Positions 1 through 13,520 of a DNA stretch of 64,000 bases are shown one piece after another; the first letter of the stretch is position 1, and each line of letters opens with the position of its first letter. Below the pieces are notes generated by a model. That model saw only the letters and a list, made by a program, of their open reading frames with translations, made no database searches and was not told where the DNA came from. The translations under genes and the position numbers were made by a program. The stretch is from Dysidea avara (Eukaryota > Porifera > Demospongiae > Dictyoceratida > Dysideidae): contig NC_089280.1 in assembly GCF_963678975.1 (NCBI RefSeq), positions 16,404,780 to 16,468,779 on the forward strand, read 5' to 3'.

Positions 1-100
1 CCTTTGAAAACACTTGTCTAACAATGTCAAGTCTAACCGTGAACGAAGCTCATTTACAGACACTAACAGTCCAATCCAAATTCAGCGACTTTGCTAAATT

Positions 101-708
101 GTGACACTATTTTGGAAAACCATACATCTGGACACATTGGCCAATTTTGTTTTTTATAGCTACAATGAAGCACTGAGTGGTTACCTACCTTGTGTGAAAA
201 TTTTGTGATGATACGTTGAAGCATTCCAAAGATATGGCCAATTTACTGTCTAATACATTACAAACTAACTTTTCATTATCAGTTTTTTGAACTGAATAGT
301 GATCAGATGTGACAAATTGATGACAAATCACTTTGTTGACAAAGATCACCATTCTTACAATCTAAAATTAATGAAAAGAGATTCTTGAGAGTTTAATCAT
401 GTGTTCTTTGTGCTTTTTCTCAATTAAATCACTTGTAATATTGTGTAAAGACAGGAAAATGTTTGGTTTTGGGAATGAACAAATCACCTCCCACGCATTG
501 TGAAACTACTACATGGTCTGATATAATTCAGTATATCTCCTAGATAAAAGAAGCTATGGGTGTGAAATTTCACAGCAAGAAGGCTTAATAGTTGCTTTAT
601 CAGAATATGTAAAAAAAGTAATTTAAAAAAAATCACTGAAATTTTCAATTGAGAATTTCCACAAATTTTGCATGTGCCTAGATGTATGGTTTTCCAAAAT
701 AGGGTCAC
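101..708. mobile_element. MITE, ~608 bp, copy 1 of a family also at 29653
   Basis: The left end reads GTGACACTATTTTGGAAA and the right end is its near inverse, TTTCCAAAATAGGGTCAC. Both are flanked by AATT, a likely 4-bp target duplication. The whole body matches 29653-30268 in reverse orientation. There is no coding potential, so this is a non-autonomous element whose transposase family is unknown. Confidence 0.75.
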
Positions 709-3700
709 AATTAGAGAAGTCGTGTAACACCTGGAACAGATTGATGGCAGGATTCCATCCTCATTTTTTCTGTGAACCGCTTCTGATACATTGCCAACTG
801 AAGTTAACTTATAAGAATTATGGTGCATTCAGTCTGATGTGCGATGTATATACTTTTATGTGGCTCTTCCAGGCCTACAACTGCCCACAACTTAGGTGGC
901 ATTGAATCAACAATGCTATAGATATATACCAACATGATTTGGTTCTCCATCTTCTTGCCTCTAGACTTGTGGACATGTTTGTCAGTTGTTCATGTATCCA
1001 TGTGTATGCTGACATATCAGGCTTGCGAGCTAGTGAAGGTCCTCAAGCAACTGTCCCATCAAACTTGTTGATACTTACAGAGCAGATATCATTGCCTACA
1101 ATTCTGAAACATCCACTGTTGCTTTACTGGAACTGACTTGTCCCTTGAGCTCTGAAAATCACATTCAAGCAGCTAGATCTATATAGGAAGCAAAATAAAA
1201 CTAACCTACAGCTGCTTGCAGAATTACAGATTGATAACTATTATGAAACAGTGGAAATTAGTGTGCTACAGGCCACCATCAGCCTATAGCTAGCTGTATT
1301 CAGAATTTCATACGTTTTTCTGACTTTATTCCGTCGTCCGTTACCACAAAATCTTCTATTCGACAGACTCTTGATGATACAGCTAATGTATATCCTGTTC
1401 ACAAAAATATTCTTGGACACCTTAGTCAATGTAGTAATGTGACAAATTTTCTATTTTCATAGTTTACATTTTTTTCTTAACCTTTCCGTGCCCACACATA
1501 ATATGAAGTCAGGTTGTACCGAGGTCTCATCCTAAATATTACATGTTTCTTCATTTAATAATGATGGTTCTCTCTTTCTTATAGCATAGATGTTGTATTA
1601 AAAGGTACTTGTTCATGCAGCACAACTATTTGAGATATATTCTATAGTTTAAGTGGTATTTAATTAAATTTTGTGACCATGCAGATTTTTCAAAACCGAC
1701 CCCACTGTAAGTATAGTTGCATACCTACCCTTTGGTGGGTCTAAATTTCACTGGAGGTCACTTATTGTTAACTTTATGTTTCAGATCCCCCTCCTGTAAT
1801 GCTATGTCTCACCGCCTAAATTTGGTGATTAATATTACATCATGCAAGTTTTCACCATTATTCCATCCATCTCAATGTATTGTGATTAATAGAAGTTATA
1901 AACTAACACTACCAGAGACATGTACATGAAGGCTAGATGGGCTGAAGACTAACCTCAATGTCAGGGAGGAGGTTTTAATTAATAACAATCTTACATACAT
2001 ACATCTAATTTATTAGAGTTAGCTGAATGCTCTATTAGAATATTTCAATCTTCAACCATCCTGCTGATTTTAGAAGTGAAAGGGATTTTGCAAGATTGTA
2101 ATAAATAGCATAACGAGTCACTTGTCTGTATTGCATTGGTTAAGCAAACTTCCTGATTTGAAACATAAAATTGACCATGGCATAGTCTAACAGTTAGAAC
2201 AATCCTAACAGAGCAGTTTTTTTCTGGAGCATGTATTCTAACTCCTTATTCCACATGGTGATAATGATTATATTTACTCCACGCAATACAGATACTGATA
2301 GTAGTCTCTATAGAACTTATATAATTATTGCGTTTGTCCTACTTATCTATAGCTAGTTGCTTTCTCTACCCCTGAAATATAAATGAAAATTATATCTGAG
2401 CTGGCACATGCATGGACTATACATCATTATCTTAAGCTTTGTTCAAAGATCAGTTGTTTTAGCTGCATTGAAAATGTTTCATCTAGTGATTTGTAAAGCA
2501 ATCAACATTATAAACTATTTGTAGCTATACTTCTGAATGACCGTACCAAAACAGGTATGCAGTTAACTAAATTTAAAATTCCAGGGTAAAAAAAAAGTGG
2601 AATCACAGGAAGTGGCCGTGAAATGGCTACCAGCATTGATGTTAATGCCAATCATGATCAATTTTGGATTTTAAATGATGGCATTAATTATCACAGCAGT
2701 ATTACAATTGACATTGCAGCCATTTCTTGGCTGCCTGCATCTTTCATTTCACACAACTTTTTTCACCCTAGCTTTTTATAGGGGATGCATCCTTTCTACA
2801 GCTGACCATGGGTTGTTTGATTTTGTTTTGTATTTGTAAGCCTAAAAGCCTGCTATAGCTTTTACTTGTCTTCTACAGGAACAACAAAGAGAGCATGTAT
2901 AACTTTATTTATGTTTATAATACAACTGCATGTGATTGACACTCTTAAAGCAACTGCTCAATTGGGCACTTCACGCATGTTCAATTTTATAACTCTACTA
3001 TTAATCTGATTTCTTCCCAGTAAACCGCTATTCTACAATTATTAATTCGTCTACATACCAATTTTTCAGCTCATTCTGTTAAGCAATTTGTCTGGTAGAT
3101 GACTAAGAATGGTAACAAATAGTATTTTATTCACAACTTCAATTTAGCACCTTTACACATGTTTGGTTCTGTCAATGTTTACAGGATCAGCATGCAGCAT
3201 CATAAACCAAATATCACACTGTATATGATTGGATGATGTGCTTATGTTTATGGCTGTTTTTCAGTTTTTGTAAAGTGTGTGAAAAGAAGAAAAATAACAA
3301 AGAAAATCCCCCAAAATTTGTTGTTCACATATTGGAAATAACTATAGACTACTATGTCTTTGTGCCTTGATCATAAATATGCAAGTTTGTGAGATGACTT
3401 CCCATGTCACTCAGAATTACAGTAGACACATTTTACAGTGATCATGCTGAAAGAAGAAGGTCATGTGAGCTGTTGAATGATAAAAATCGTAACCTGTTTT
3501 AGTGTTTTTGTTTCTACATGGCTAACAAATATTGTGTGCAACCAGATGTTTTGAGGGACATGCATGGTTTCACAGTTTCATCATTCTCAAAACGCTTCTT
3601 TAAAATATGTCCAATAATATTCCCTCCTAAATTTTTGTACCTGTAAAACTTCTAACTATATGATAACATGGATAAAAACAGCAAACATGTATATATTTGC

Positions 3701-3723
3701 TACATGATATAATGTGTGGCTCA
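709..3723. other. Non-coding interval 3' of JmjC gene A
   Basis: AT-rich DNA in which I see no exon with flanking splice sites and no recognisable protein similarity. Short open frames here (for example near 939-1136 and 1717-1929) show no family motif. One copy of the dispersed CTCTAATAGAG-type motif lies near 2029-2045 in the inverse orientation. Confidence 0.5.
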
Positions 3724-6700
3724 TTATAATTCATTGTGACTTGTAGGAACATCTCTGTCTTCACCATCAACTTCTCTTGAATATCTCTTGACAAACTTGT
3801 TAACTTCTGCTTCAGATGGTACCTATATAGAGGTGTATAGAATAGTATTTAGTGTTGTGGTTATTTTTTATGCATGTAAGTTGGAAAATCACTAATATAT
3901 GGATGCATTTATTAATAACTTACCAGTCCTCCGACATGAGAATACAAATGAATTTTTTTACCTAATACCCATGGCCTTCGAGAGTATCCATAGGCCAAGA
4001 TTTTTTTATGAGTGCTGCTGTAACACAAGTGCTTGCATGGGAGTCATGGATTGGGGATAGTGGAGTGAGAAACATCTAGAGTTTAAAATGTACAGGGATG
4101 GGATTTGAAAGCAGTAGGCCAAAATATGCCTGTCAGGAGTGGACTGAAATTCACAAAACAAGCATGTGTCCCACATTTAGTACTGACTCTACTCATCTCT
4201 CCAGTGCATCCGGCCCTGGCCATCAAAACTGTAAATACGTCTGGCACGGTTGTATATACAAGCTAGCTGTCAGATAACTAGCTACTAGAATTCCTACTAG
4301 AATTCCATTACCTCCAATTCAAAACCACTCCACAAAATTGTTGGCTGTTTTTCTGCTGTGATTCAATGATTAAGATACTTTTCATAAACTATAATTCTTC
4401 TATGCACCTTATCTTATTATCCATACAGATCATTCACTTTAATGATCCTCCCATGCAAAGTTCAATAGTTATTACAAGACCATGTTAGTGTTTTATGAAT
4501 AAAGCACAGGTACTACTATTTACACACCATAATAATAATAACACTCCAACTAATGGAACATGTTACAACTATGGAATACTTGTAGTTGAATACAATACAA
4601 GTACCTGACTACCTGTATATCACCATCCCAGTCATCATTATTATTGTAACTGATAGGACCATCATCATCCATGTCATCTTCATACTGATCTTCAATGTCT
4701 GATGGTTCTATGAAGGCTCTTAACACTTGATATCTCTCCTCCAAAAATTCATCATCAAGTAGCTTTGATACTAGTAATTTTCCATTACATCCAGGATCAA
4801 GAAGATCAAATACCTAACAGAAAGTGTGTATTGTAATTTGTATACTGTGGTAATGTGGCTGTTCAAGTCATGTCTGGTAACTTCAGTAATAATAATTTTG
4901 TGACCATTGCCATGAACACTAGGAATTTCATAAAAGTTCTTTAAAAAACTTGGCAGAAATACAAACTGATTCATGCACTTCCGTACAAGAAACTTGTTTG
5001 AAGTTATCATACGAATTTAGACTGGGCCTGTGAAACAGGACATGTGGGCACATAAAATTTACCTTCTTTTTCAAACTTTCATCAGTCATACTTTTTTTAC
5101 ATCATTATGCTATGGCCATACAATTTTTTTAAACATTTAATTGGCTATATGATACAAGCTACTGAATTCAAATATTCTATTCTAATATTGAGATATGACC
5201 AGTTGTGTGGCAGGGTGCATGTAGTTTTCAAGCCAGTCAGTCAGTCACCACTGTGTACACTAATGTACTCAATACATCAACTATATGACTTACATGAAGC
5301 ATAGTCTCTTTGTCATATTCTGGTGGTAGCTTGATTAACACATACGTACAACACACAAAGTAAACTATTAAATATTATTAGTCTACTTTGATGTACCGTT
5401 GCCAAAAGATCTTCAGCATACGCATATCCATCATCACGAGCAATATCTGTGAACATTGCTAGTATCTGTTTCTCTGGACGTAACTTGAATTGTGCCAGTG
5501 GCATGAAAGGGGGAACTTCACTTAAGTCCTCAGGGCACTTTTTTCTCTGAAATCTGTGGTGCATGAATCACACTTAGTTCACGATGGTTAATATTACTTA
5601 CTCAAACCAACTCCACCAAATGTTGACACCCAAATTACGACCATGTGATGCCACCTGGAAAAATTTATTTGATCATCTTTAAATGGCACATCCATACATC
5701 AGTTCTAACCCTCGAGGATGTATGTATGTATATGATTTTAAAATACAATGCACTGTACATGCATGTGTTTCGATGGTGTAGTGTAAATCAACATTAATTG
5801 ATTTAACATAAAGATTTGTAATCTCTTACCACAATGCTAGTATGGACCGTTCAATAAAGTTGTCTTTACATGGTCTCCTTTGATACCAAGTTTAAATTAA
5901 AATATTTAATGATACAAACTACTGTCATGTTATAAACAAAGTTCCACAGCTTATTGTGTAGGCTAACACTGTTGAACATCAGTTTCACTTATGAGAAGTT
6001 CTACCACAGTTCGGAGGGTTGTTCGATTTCAGTGAAATATAAAGAACTATACATGTTACAGATGTTGATGGAATATGCTGTTCAAGAATTAGATTGGAAG
6101 CCATTCATTCTGAATAAATATGAATCTGCACATACATAGTATGCAAGCTTAGCCTCAAGGATGTTATAGCAGTACTAAAGGAAACTATTTATAACAGTGT
6201 TTTGTTTGCTATTACAATGCATTCTATTGTTAGTTAGTAGTACCTGTCAAACGGCCTTTTATTTTTGGTATAATATACAGGTGACTTATACTACATAGCT
6301 ATAGCAAGCCAAAATAGTTGTGCACTCTTCCGAGCAAGCTATACTCAACAAATTAAGCCAGTGTTCATACACTCACATGGTGTATCCAATTGAAAGGTAT
6401 AAACAAACAGTCTCCTGGTTCCACCCTCACATAGTACCATGGTACCTCCATCATTCCTGGATGTGATGTCATGTTGACCCTGGTGATGACAAACATGGCT
6501 GACATAACAGCGACATTACATACTTTTCTACATCAATGTCATAGTATCCCTGTAGGCCATGCTCTGGTCCTATAATCTCAATATATTCAGGAGGAATCAG
6601 TACAAACTCTTTAATGCCACTGGTAAGACAATGAAGATTCTGGTAGGCATCAGTGTGAAGTACAGACTTGGTTCCACCACTACTGAACCTGTAACAAGGA

Positions 6701-9700
6701 ACTCATGCTAAACAAGTATATCATGTTGTGTTAACAATAATAATTATTGTCAAATTCCCCTATGTGTATCAATGCACAAACAATGCAGATAGATTCCTCT
6801 GCATGCAGTTACATACTGTATCAAATAGAGGGTTTGCATGACCGCTTACCATATATAGCAGAAGTTAAAGTATTCAGTATATCCACCACACAACAGACAA
6901 CGTGGCACCATCCACTCTTGCTGCATACCCATGGGCATATCATTAACCAGGTATATGTCCTCACTCTTGTAACGCTAGACAAATGTATTGTTGATTTTAC
7001 ACTGTTGTTCATCGTAACATGACCAAACCTTTAAAAATTCTGCCATTGTAGTTTCGTCAGTATCTCCAGTCCTGTTCTCTTTCTTTCCAACCTCAAGATC
7101 AACTGGTTCTTCACCAAATGAGTCACTATAGCACACGTACACATATTAGTAGTCATGCATGCACATATAATGCTAGCATCGTTCAGCTACACTAAACTTA
7201 TACCAACAAGTACATGTCAGATTATGACACATGAGAAGAGGGGATTGATGTTATTATCAAATGCAAATTGTTAAGTGCCGGCAGCATTGTTAAAAGAAAT
7301 ATTTTAGTTTCATATTTATTAAATTTAAATCCGGAGCAATTCTTAAAAGATTAAAATTTTCCATTCGTAGCTAACAATTTACATCAATGAATATAATCTA
7401 GCCATTTTACATTATGAGAAACTGTGTTAATTATGCTAACTCTTTGTAGCTATCACAGCTTGTTTTCATTATTATCAATAGGAGCTCATAAGTACTGCAA
7501 GGTACATCTTTGGTGCTTATAAGCTCCTGTTACCATGCATCCTTACAAAATCCAAAATATACAGTACTGCAGTTCCAAAGGACTTCTTACATGACTTCTC
7601 TTCTCAAAATATTTATACACGCGTAGCAGCTGGCTAGAAGCCATCACCATCTACGTGATTAAGTCATGCTGCAACATGCTAATAGAGAGTGACAATAGAC
7701 TACTGATTACATGCACCTTTCCATACCACAATTATAGGTAAACAACATCTGTTCATGTCTTCACTTTTTTATAAATGTTTTACATATTCACATTGTTATC
7801 AGTGGTCTTCATAAGAAATAAGAACAGACAGTTTTCTCAAGGCCACAGTGCCTCTTACCTACACACATTATATTACAGTATTTAGCATGCATGTGTACAT
7901 TGTACATTATGCTGGAATCAATAATAGCACCTCTCAAGCACTGCCAGGATAAAGTAAAACTGGAAAGATACTCTAATAGTAAGAGCATCCAAATAATAAT
8001 TATGTGACTGTTCTATTAGAACATCTCCATCTTTTCAGTTATAGTTCTATGTTTGCTAGTTGCTGGTCAGCTGCTGAATACATCTGCAATAACTCTAGCA
8101 ATAATTTTGAGAACATTTAATATAGATGAAGGAAAAAGAGTCACCAGAAAGAATAATAGGAAATCTAACAAGCACAATGTGTTCAAGCTTATGTAGCGTG
8201 TGTGTCCTCAGAAAAATTTAAATTAATATGCAAGTCATTGAAATTTGGCTCATCTGTAGTATAACTTATAACACTTTGTTGATGACTCAACTTCCCAAAT
8301 ATTAGGAACATTGAAGTAATTTAGCTGCTATTAATTTGTTAACAATTAGCTGATTCCCTACATTATAAAGGCCAAACCGATGTCGTTCTTTTAGATTTTA
8401 GCATAAAGTTCCACACCATCTACTTCTACTGAAACTACAGCATTATGGTATACAAGGTCATATTCTAAATTGGATTCCAATTTCTTATCTGAACGCACTC
8501 AACGCATAGTATGTGGTGGCTCCACATCCAAACCTATCAATGTAACTAGTGGTGTCCCTCAAGGAAGTGTATTAGGGCCATTGTTTAACATACATAAGTG
8601 ACATCTCTGATAACTTATCACCATCATGTCTCCTATTTGCAGATGATTGTATTTTGTATAGAAACATCATGTCAGCTACTGATGCTGAAATCCTTCAAGA
8701 AGATCTAAACAAACTTGCTACCTGGGCAAAAACTTGGGGTATGTATTTCAACATTGATAAATGTGTGGTGCTACGAGTAAAGCATAATCCTTTTACCACT
8801 GAATATTTTCTGGACAATCAAAAGCTCAGCCCTGCTACTAAAGCTAGGTATTTGGGTGTTATCTTCAATAACTAAATAACATTTAATCATCACGTAGATT
8901 TGGTTTGTCCGAAGGCAAATCTCAACTTTTTAGGTCTAAAATCTATTTTGTACGTGCATACTGAAATGCGGTTATTGATGTTATACAAGATTGTACATAA
9001 ATTCTCCTTACCCAGCTACATCTCCAATAATAACAGATCACGTACACAAGGAAATGAACATAAGTTTAATCTACCCCACTTCACTGTCACTACTGGACAT
9101 ATTGCCTATGAAAATCCAATCAAAAAAAATGTTCAACCTGTGAAAAGTGAAGTTTTCATTGGGTGGTCCAATGAAATTTTATTTTCATAGCATTATTTTT
9201 AATTGGGAAAATTAATGAAAAACCAATGAAAACCTTATGAAAAATTACCACTGAAAACTCTGTGAAATACTTTTCATGGACTTTTCATTGATAACTTTTC
9301 ATCAGTTTTTCATTAATTAAAATGCTATTAAATTAAAATTTCATTGGGACCACCCAATGAAAACTTTACTTTTCACAGGTTGAACATTTTTTTCGTTGGA
9401 TTTTCATTGGCAAAATGTCCATTAGTGTGTTGATTCTTACAAATTTTAGCTTCTTTCCTAGATGGATAAATTCGTGAACCAAATTGCCAATTACTAATGA
9501 TTATACACTAACTGAATTTGAACAAATATTCTGACTATATTTTATGAACAGTAATTATTTAAGACAAATTTTTGTGAGTTTTACAATTAATTTTTACAGC
9601 TAGCTTCAGATACGTAGTCTCGCTCGGTTAGAGTACACTTCCCTACAATGATGGGCAGGGGGTTGTTTGTATTTTGGTAAGGAACCTACCCGCAAAGTTT

Positions 9701-10020
9701 TCTCTGTTCGCTGCTACATGACGATGCAGCCACGCCCATATCTTCAAACTTATATGATTTTTGTAGCCGTACCTCAAATACTCGTCATTGATCCACTTGG
9801 TTACCGCTGGAGTACCTGCTATCGCTCCCTTCATTAACACTGGAGTGTGTGTGCCCATGTACTTCTCGTAGAACTCCAGTGGGTCGGGAACACTGTTAAT
9901 CACCAGTATACTTTCCTCTGGTGGTCTGTGTGATCCTATTGGCTGCATGTGTCCTGGTAGATCATCTTGATTAGTTCCAATAGATATACTAATGAATTGT
10001 AGTAGAATAAGAAATCGCAT
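3724..10020 (-). CDS. JmjC (cupin-type) domain protein A, ER-lumenal, 9 exons
   Basis: Exons on the minus strand are 10020-9773, 7125-7029, 6974-6850, 6688-6524, 6479-6377, 5654-5602, 5553-5397, 4813-4613 and 3822-3724. All junctions are GT-AG and phases agree, giving 415 residues. Residues 1-15 are a hydrophobic signal peptide. The JmjC core has the Fe(II) ligands H168 and D170 (VLHTD) and a distal His at about 245 (NWIHH), followed by GRNLGVNIWWSWF. The family is Fe(II)/2-oxoglutarate oxygenases; the substrate is unknown. A DPGCNGKLLVSKL segment resembles a degenerate EF-hand loop and is followed by a very acidic stretch (DIEDQYEDDMDDDG). The protein ends SHNEL, which fits the KDEL-type ER retention pattern, so I infer an ER-lumenal enzyme. 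Gene B is a close paralogue with the same intron positions. Introns carry a MITE (5.0-5.25 kb) and, in intron 1, a LINE relic and a foldback element (8.4-9.4 kb). Confidence 0.88.
5021..5245. mobile_element. Partial MITE (ACTGGGCCTGTGAAA family) in JmjC A intron
   Basis: It begins ACTGGGCCTGTGAAACAGG and its body parallels the more complete copy at 41023-41281, sharing the GCTATGGCC and GAGATATGACC stretches. The right end is eroded. It lies in the intron between exons 7 and 8's downstream neighbour and has no coding potential. Confidence 0.6.
8380..9097 (+). mobile_element. LINE relic: reverse transcriptase fragment
   Basis: The translated frames show TSGVPQGSVLGPLFNI, a stop-containing break, then LLFADDCILYRN with the FADD catalytic box, then WAKTWGMYFNIDKCVVLR and KARYLGVIFNN. 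These are the palm motifs of a CR1/Jockey-like non-LTR retrotransposon. A frameshift and stop after the PQGSVLGPL block, and another stop after VIFNN, show it is dead. A downstream frame (8900-9097) has MLYKIVHKFSLPSYI, typical of the region C-terminal to RT. A foldback element cuts it off at 9098. It sits in intron 1 of JmjC gene A. Confidence 0.8.
9098..9419. mobile_element. Foldback MITE, ~320 bp
   Basis: Arms of about 100 bp are inverted copies. The left arm runs ATGAAAATCCAATC to TGTTCAACCTGTGAAAAGT and on to TTCATTGGGTGGTCC. The right arm mirrors it, ending TTGGATTTTCATTGGCAAAA. It lies directly at the break of the LINE relic, so it probably inserted into that LINE. Confidence 0.75.
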
Positions 10021-10199
10021 GTTGCTAACGTGTTGAATCTAGTACTGAAAAAATTTAGAATACAAGGATCGTGGATCACGTGCTCTCACAAACTAATGTC
10101 AATTCGATTATGATCAAAGTACCGGTAAAGGCATGCACAGCCTGTATACTGGAAAATCCAACATTATACAAAAGCATAAAGTCTATTTAGCTATCTAAT

Positions 10200-10405
10200 T
10201 TAAGGTTTCCAACTCAAAATAGGAAGGTGCTTCTTTTCTTGTTGTAGTTTCTGCTATGGTTTCTGGTGATTTTCACACAGACTGACCTTTAAGACAAAAA
10301 AAGCAAACAAGTGTAAATTTATTATTAGATTGTTCGTAGCATTGAGTATCAGCATAAAGTTAACACACAAAACATACAAAAAGTGGTCACGTGACCAAAA
10401 ATATT
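10200..10405 (-). repeat. Dispersed repeat, copy 1 of 3 (others near 12.34 and 12.53 kb)
   Basis: Read on the minus strand it shares TGTGTGAAAATCACCAGAAA, GAAGCACCTTCCTATT, the ACTTGTTT block and the TTTTTGGTCACGTGAC end with the two direct copies at about 12340-12530 and 12535-12710. No coding potential was seen. Confidence 0.6.
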
Positions 10406-10598
10406 ATAATAGTTAAATTGGGCAACTTATAGAAAATCTTTGTATTGAATTGTAGGGTTACTGTCACAATTAGTGCATTTTCTTGCCTTATAATGAAGAC
10501 TTCTACATCTTCATGGGCGTAGGAACAGGGGGGCCACGGCCCCCCTAGTCTGTGGCCAAGGATAGATAGAACAGGCAAGGGCCCCTCCAGTTTGCAGC

Positions 10599-11059
10599 TA
10601 GTCTCGCGTGGCCAGACCGCTTTTTTCCGTATATTGGGTGGGGAAAAAAGGGTCTGGTGCAACTCCAATAGCTGTTTACTTCTGAGCCGTCCCCACATTC
10701 CGGGGACGGTAATTGAATAACATTGGTCACAAAGGAGGTGCCATAACGTCAGTAAGTTAACTAGAGATCTGTTTATCCTTTAAACGAATCTTAATTTGCT
10801 CCGATGTCTCTTTTATAGCGTCTTGAAAGTTAATCCTCATCGTGTAACAAGACTCACAACCGGAGCAGGAGTGTAGGAATCGAGGTAGGAATACTTCGTA
10901 GTTTACTGACGTCATGGCACCTCCTTTGTGACCAATGTTATTCAATTAGCGTCCCCGGAATGTGGGGACGGCTCAGAAGTAAACAGCTATTGGAGTTGCA
11001 CCAGACCCTTTTTTCCCCACCCAGTATACGGAAAAAAGCGGTCTGGCCACGCGAGACTA
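10599..11059. mobile_element. Foldback DNA element with 9-bp target duplication
   Basis: The ends are TAGTCTCGCGTGGCCAGACC and its inverse. The flanks carry identical 9-mers GTTTGCAGC at 10590-10598 and 11060-11068. Inverted arms of about 160 bp (10599-10757 and 10897-11059) are nearly identical and surround a 140-bp loop. The 9-bp duplication is the length typical of MuDR/MULE-type transposases, so this is probably a non-autonomous MULE-like element. A relative with related ends is at 60894-61346. Confidence 0.85.
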
Positions 11060-11389
11060 GTTTGCAGCAGGAATCATTTTTACAGTAATGCACCATGTGA
11101 CACATAATAATTTATAGATCATTGGCCTACCTGGACGCTGATAACCTATGTTCCTTTCTCACCGATTAAAATTTGATCTTGGTTTATTTGAAATAATATT
11201 AGAGGCGCTTAAAGTGATAATAAGCTACGTCACCTTACGTGTAATTCGTGTTAGAAAATAATTAAAGAACTGTGCAGCTGCAGAGAGTTAACTTATGTCT
11301 CAGTCTCACTACCAGAAAACTCTGTCAATTAATTCGTAGTCGTGGTAGACCTATTTCAAAGAGTCCAGTTATCTATCCGTAGAGAGACA

Positions 11390-11686
11390 AACAAGACACT
11401 ATCATCCCTTGCATTTTATCCTGCCCACACCATCAACAACATCTTATCAACAATCATTTTACTCAAGATCAATCAAAGAATGGAATGAACTGCCTGTATT
11501 TATTATAGAGATGACAAACTATGATGAGTTTACAACTAACTTGATATCACACTTTACAAACAATCAACACCACATTAGTTAGTATATAATTGTACCTAAT
11601 ACTGTGATTCCCTTTTTTTTTCCTGGGTACACCAGCTGTGCTGACTGCCCAGTAATCATAAATAAATAAATAAATAAATAAATAGT
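11390..11686 (+). mobile_element. LINE 3' end with (AAAT)n tail
   Basis: A frame with YSRSIKEWNELPVFI, a non-LTR C-terminal motif of the type SFFPRTIxxWNxLP, is followed by a short 3' UTR (CTGGGTACACCAGCTGTGCT) and an AAAT tail at 11656-11684. This is a classic 5'-truncated insertion that kept its 3' terminus. Confidence 0.8.
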
Positions 11687-12119
11687 GAAGGAGCTTCTAG
11701 CAGTTCCAGAGCGGTTCTAGTGGAGCGGGTAGTTTGTTCTAGCCCTGGCTCCCTAATAATGAACCTTTGATGGAGGAAGCTGAATCAGAGCATCCCACTT
11801 CCCAGAAGACTACGGATCTGCGAAGTAACGCAGAATGTAGCTAATACTCAGGGGGGAAGACGTTAATTCATTAATTCATCCCGCATAGCTACAAGTAATT
11901 TATAACTTCTGGGGGGTATATATAGCAACATGAAATTAGTTCAAGTAACAGCCTCTTATTAATTGTATTTTGTGATGATCATGTCATTAGTCCTGTCACG
12001 TCATTAACATGGTAGCTATACAAGGTTGCTATAAGATTACTTATCTAACATAACTGTGATTATGATTATTGGCTAAAATTGCCTCCAGATTCAACTTCAT
12101 AGCACCTATTTTTCAAAAT

Positions 12120-12300
12120 TTCCCTTGGGGGGGGGGGGGGGGGGGCATGCCCCCAGACCCCCCTAGAAGGAGAGCATGCTTTGGATGCGCTTCGCGCACT
12201 GTGCATGTACCCACAAGTAGCTACACCCTCCTCCGCCACTGCTTTAGTTACCAATAGTGGCCCCCCTATAGTTTTTTGCTTTGCTACGCCCCTGATCTTG
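12120..12300. repeat. Poly-G tract and GCATGCCCCCAGACC-type dispersed repeat
   Basis: A G run of about 20 (12127-12145) is followed by GCATGCCCCCAGACC and a GCGCTTCGCGCACTGTGC segment. Similar blocks with a C-rich pocket, GAGCATGCT and a TGCGCxxxGCACACT stretch recur near 26.35, 45.23 and 46.2 kb. I read this as an old dispersed repeat family rather than a gene. Confidence 0.5.
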
Positions 12301-12339
12301 TAGTGTTATAGCACATCCTTTATAACTGTAATGGGATTG

Positions 12340-12710
12340 TTGGTCACTTTTTGGGTATTTACAGTTAAAACTGCACTGATAGTGAAAGTAATAGACAGTT
12401 TAATAATATATTAGCACTTGTTTATTTTATCTTAAGGCCAGCCTGCATGAAAATCATCAGAAACAATGAAAAAGGCTGAGGCATTGTCTTATTTTGCAGT
12501 GGAAATCCTATATGAAGGGATTTTTGGTCACATGACTACTACTTTTCTGATATTTACACATGTTAAAATTGTACTGATAGCGACTGCTGCAAACATTCCA
12601 ATAACAAATTAGCACTTGTTTAGTTAAAGATAAATCTGTGTGAAAATCTCCAGAAATAACAAAATGAAGCACCTTCCTATTGTGAGTGGAAACCCTATCT
12701 AATTAGATCT
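12340..12710 (+). repeat. Two direct copies of a ~190-bp repeat
   Basis: Copies at about 12340-12530 and 12535-12710 share the TAGCACTTGTTTA block, the GTGTGAAAATCTCCAGAAA block and a TTGGTCAC/GTCACATGAC end. A third copy lies inverted at 10200-10405. Confidence 0.6.
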
Positions 12711-12839
12711 AGATCTATAGCTATGTGTGAAAACTTAAATAACTTGAAAAAATCGCTGTCTAGTAGTAGCTATAATGGAGTGGTATTATATGATGTGGAG
12801 AAGTTTGAACTAAGTAGTGTGCATAACTGATCAAGTCCC

Positions 12840-13520
12840 AGCTCTGTGGTGCCTAGGCCTTGCTGTTGGCTAGAGATGCTGGGCTGGTAGTTGAAATATG
12901 GATAGTCTCTCACTGTATACGACATGAATAGTTGGTATCAATCATGTGGCCCTTTGCTGAACTTTTCCTTTGGTCAAGGATAAATAAAAGACCCCATACC
13001 ACATTACATGCAATGTTCTAGCATATAGAAAGCTTGGCTAGCACATCTGAGTCTATAGATGACCAAAAGACCGCCTAAGCCTTGGCTTTAGCAGCAACAT
13101 CTGTGGTATGTGTGTAGAACTTATAGTTGATGGTCAAAGATGATATCAATTAGCCCTTTATGGGATGAGTGATGTAGCTACTGGTCCAAAGTGTAAATGC
13201 TGGCAATGTTAAACTTCAACTGCCAACGGATTATAACCATTCATAAAGCAACTTTGAAGTGTTCTGTAGTCTTCATTGCTCCTTACAAAACTGAAAATCT
13301 TTGTACATATCATCAGAGTATTGAACATGAATGTAGGGCTTAAGAGGGTATATCATTAACAAACATTGTCAACAAAGCACTGATCCCCAAGGGCAGCCAT
13401 TTCAGCCCATTTATAACAGGAATGGAATGAGATTTCTATTTCTGTCCATTTAGCTCTACTTGTTGTCTTCTAGCCTTTCCCAAGAAAATCTTCTAATCGA
13501 TCCAAATGAAATTAAGTTTT
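12840..13520 (-). mobile_element. Highly decayed LINE RT region
   Basis: Minus-strand frames, broken by many stops, still show the order of a CR1-like RT and post-RT region. They read WLPLGISAL, then FVNDIPS, then WQLKFN, then FHTHTTDVAAKAKA, NVVWGLLF and KVQQRATH. This order matches non-LTR elements, but no frame is open for long. It is an old relic. Confidence 0.6.
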
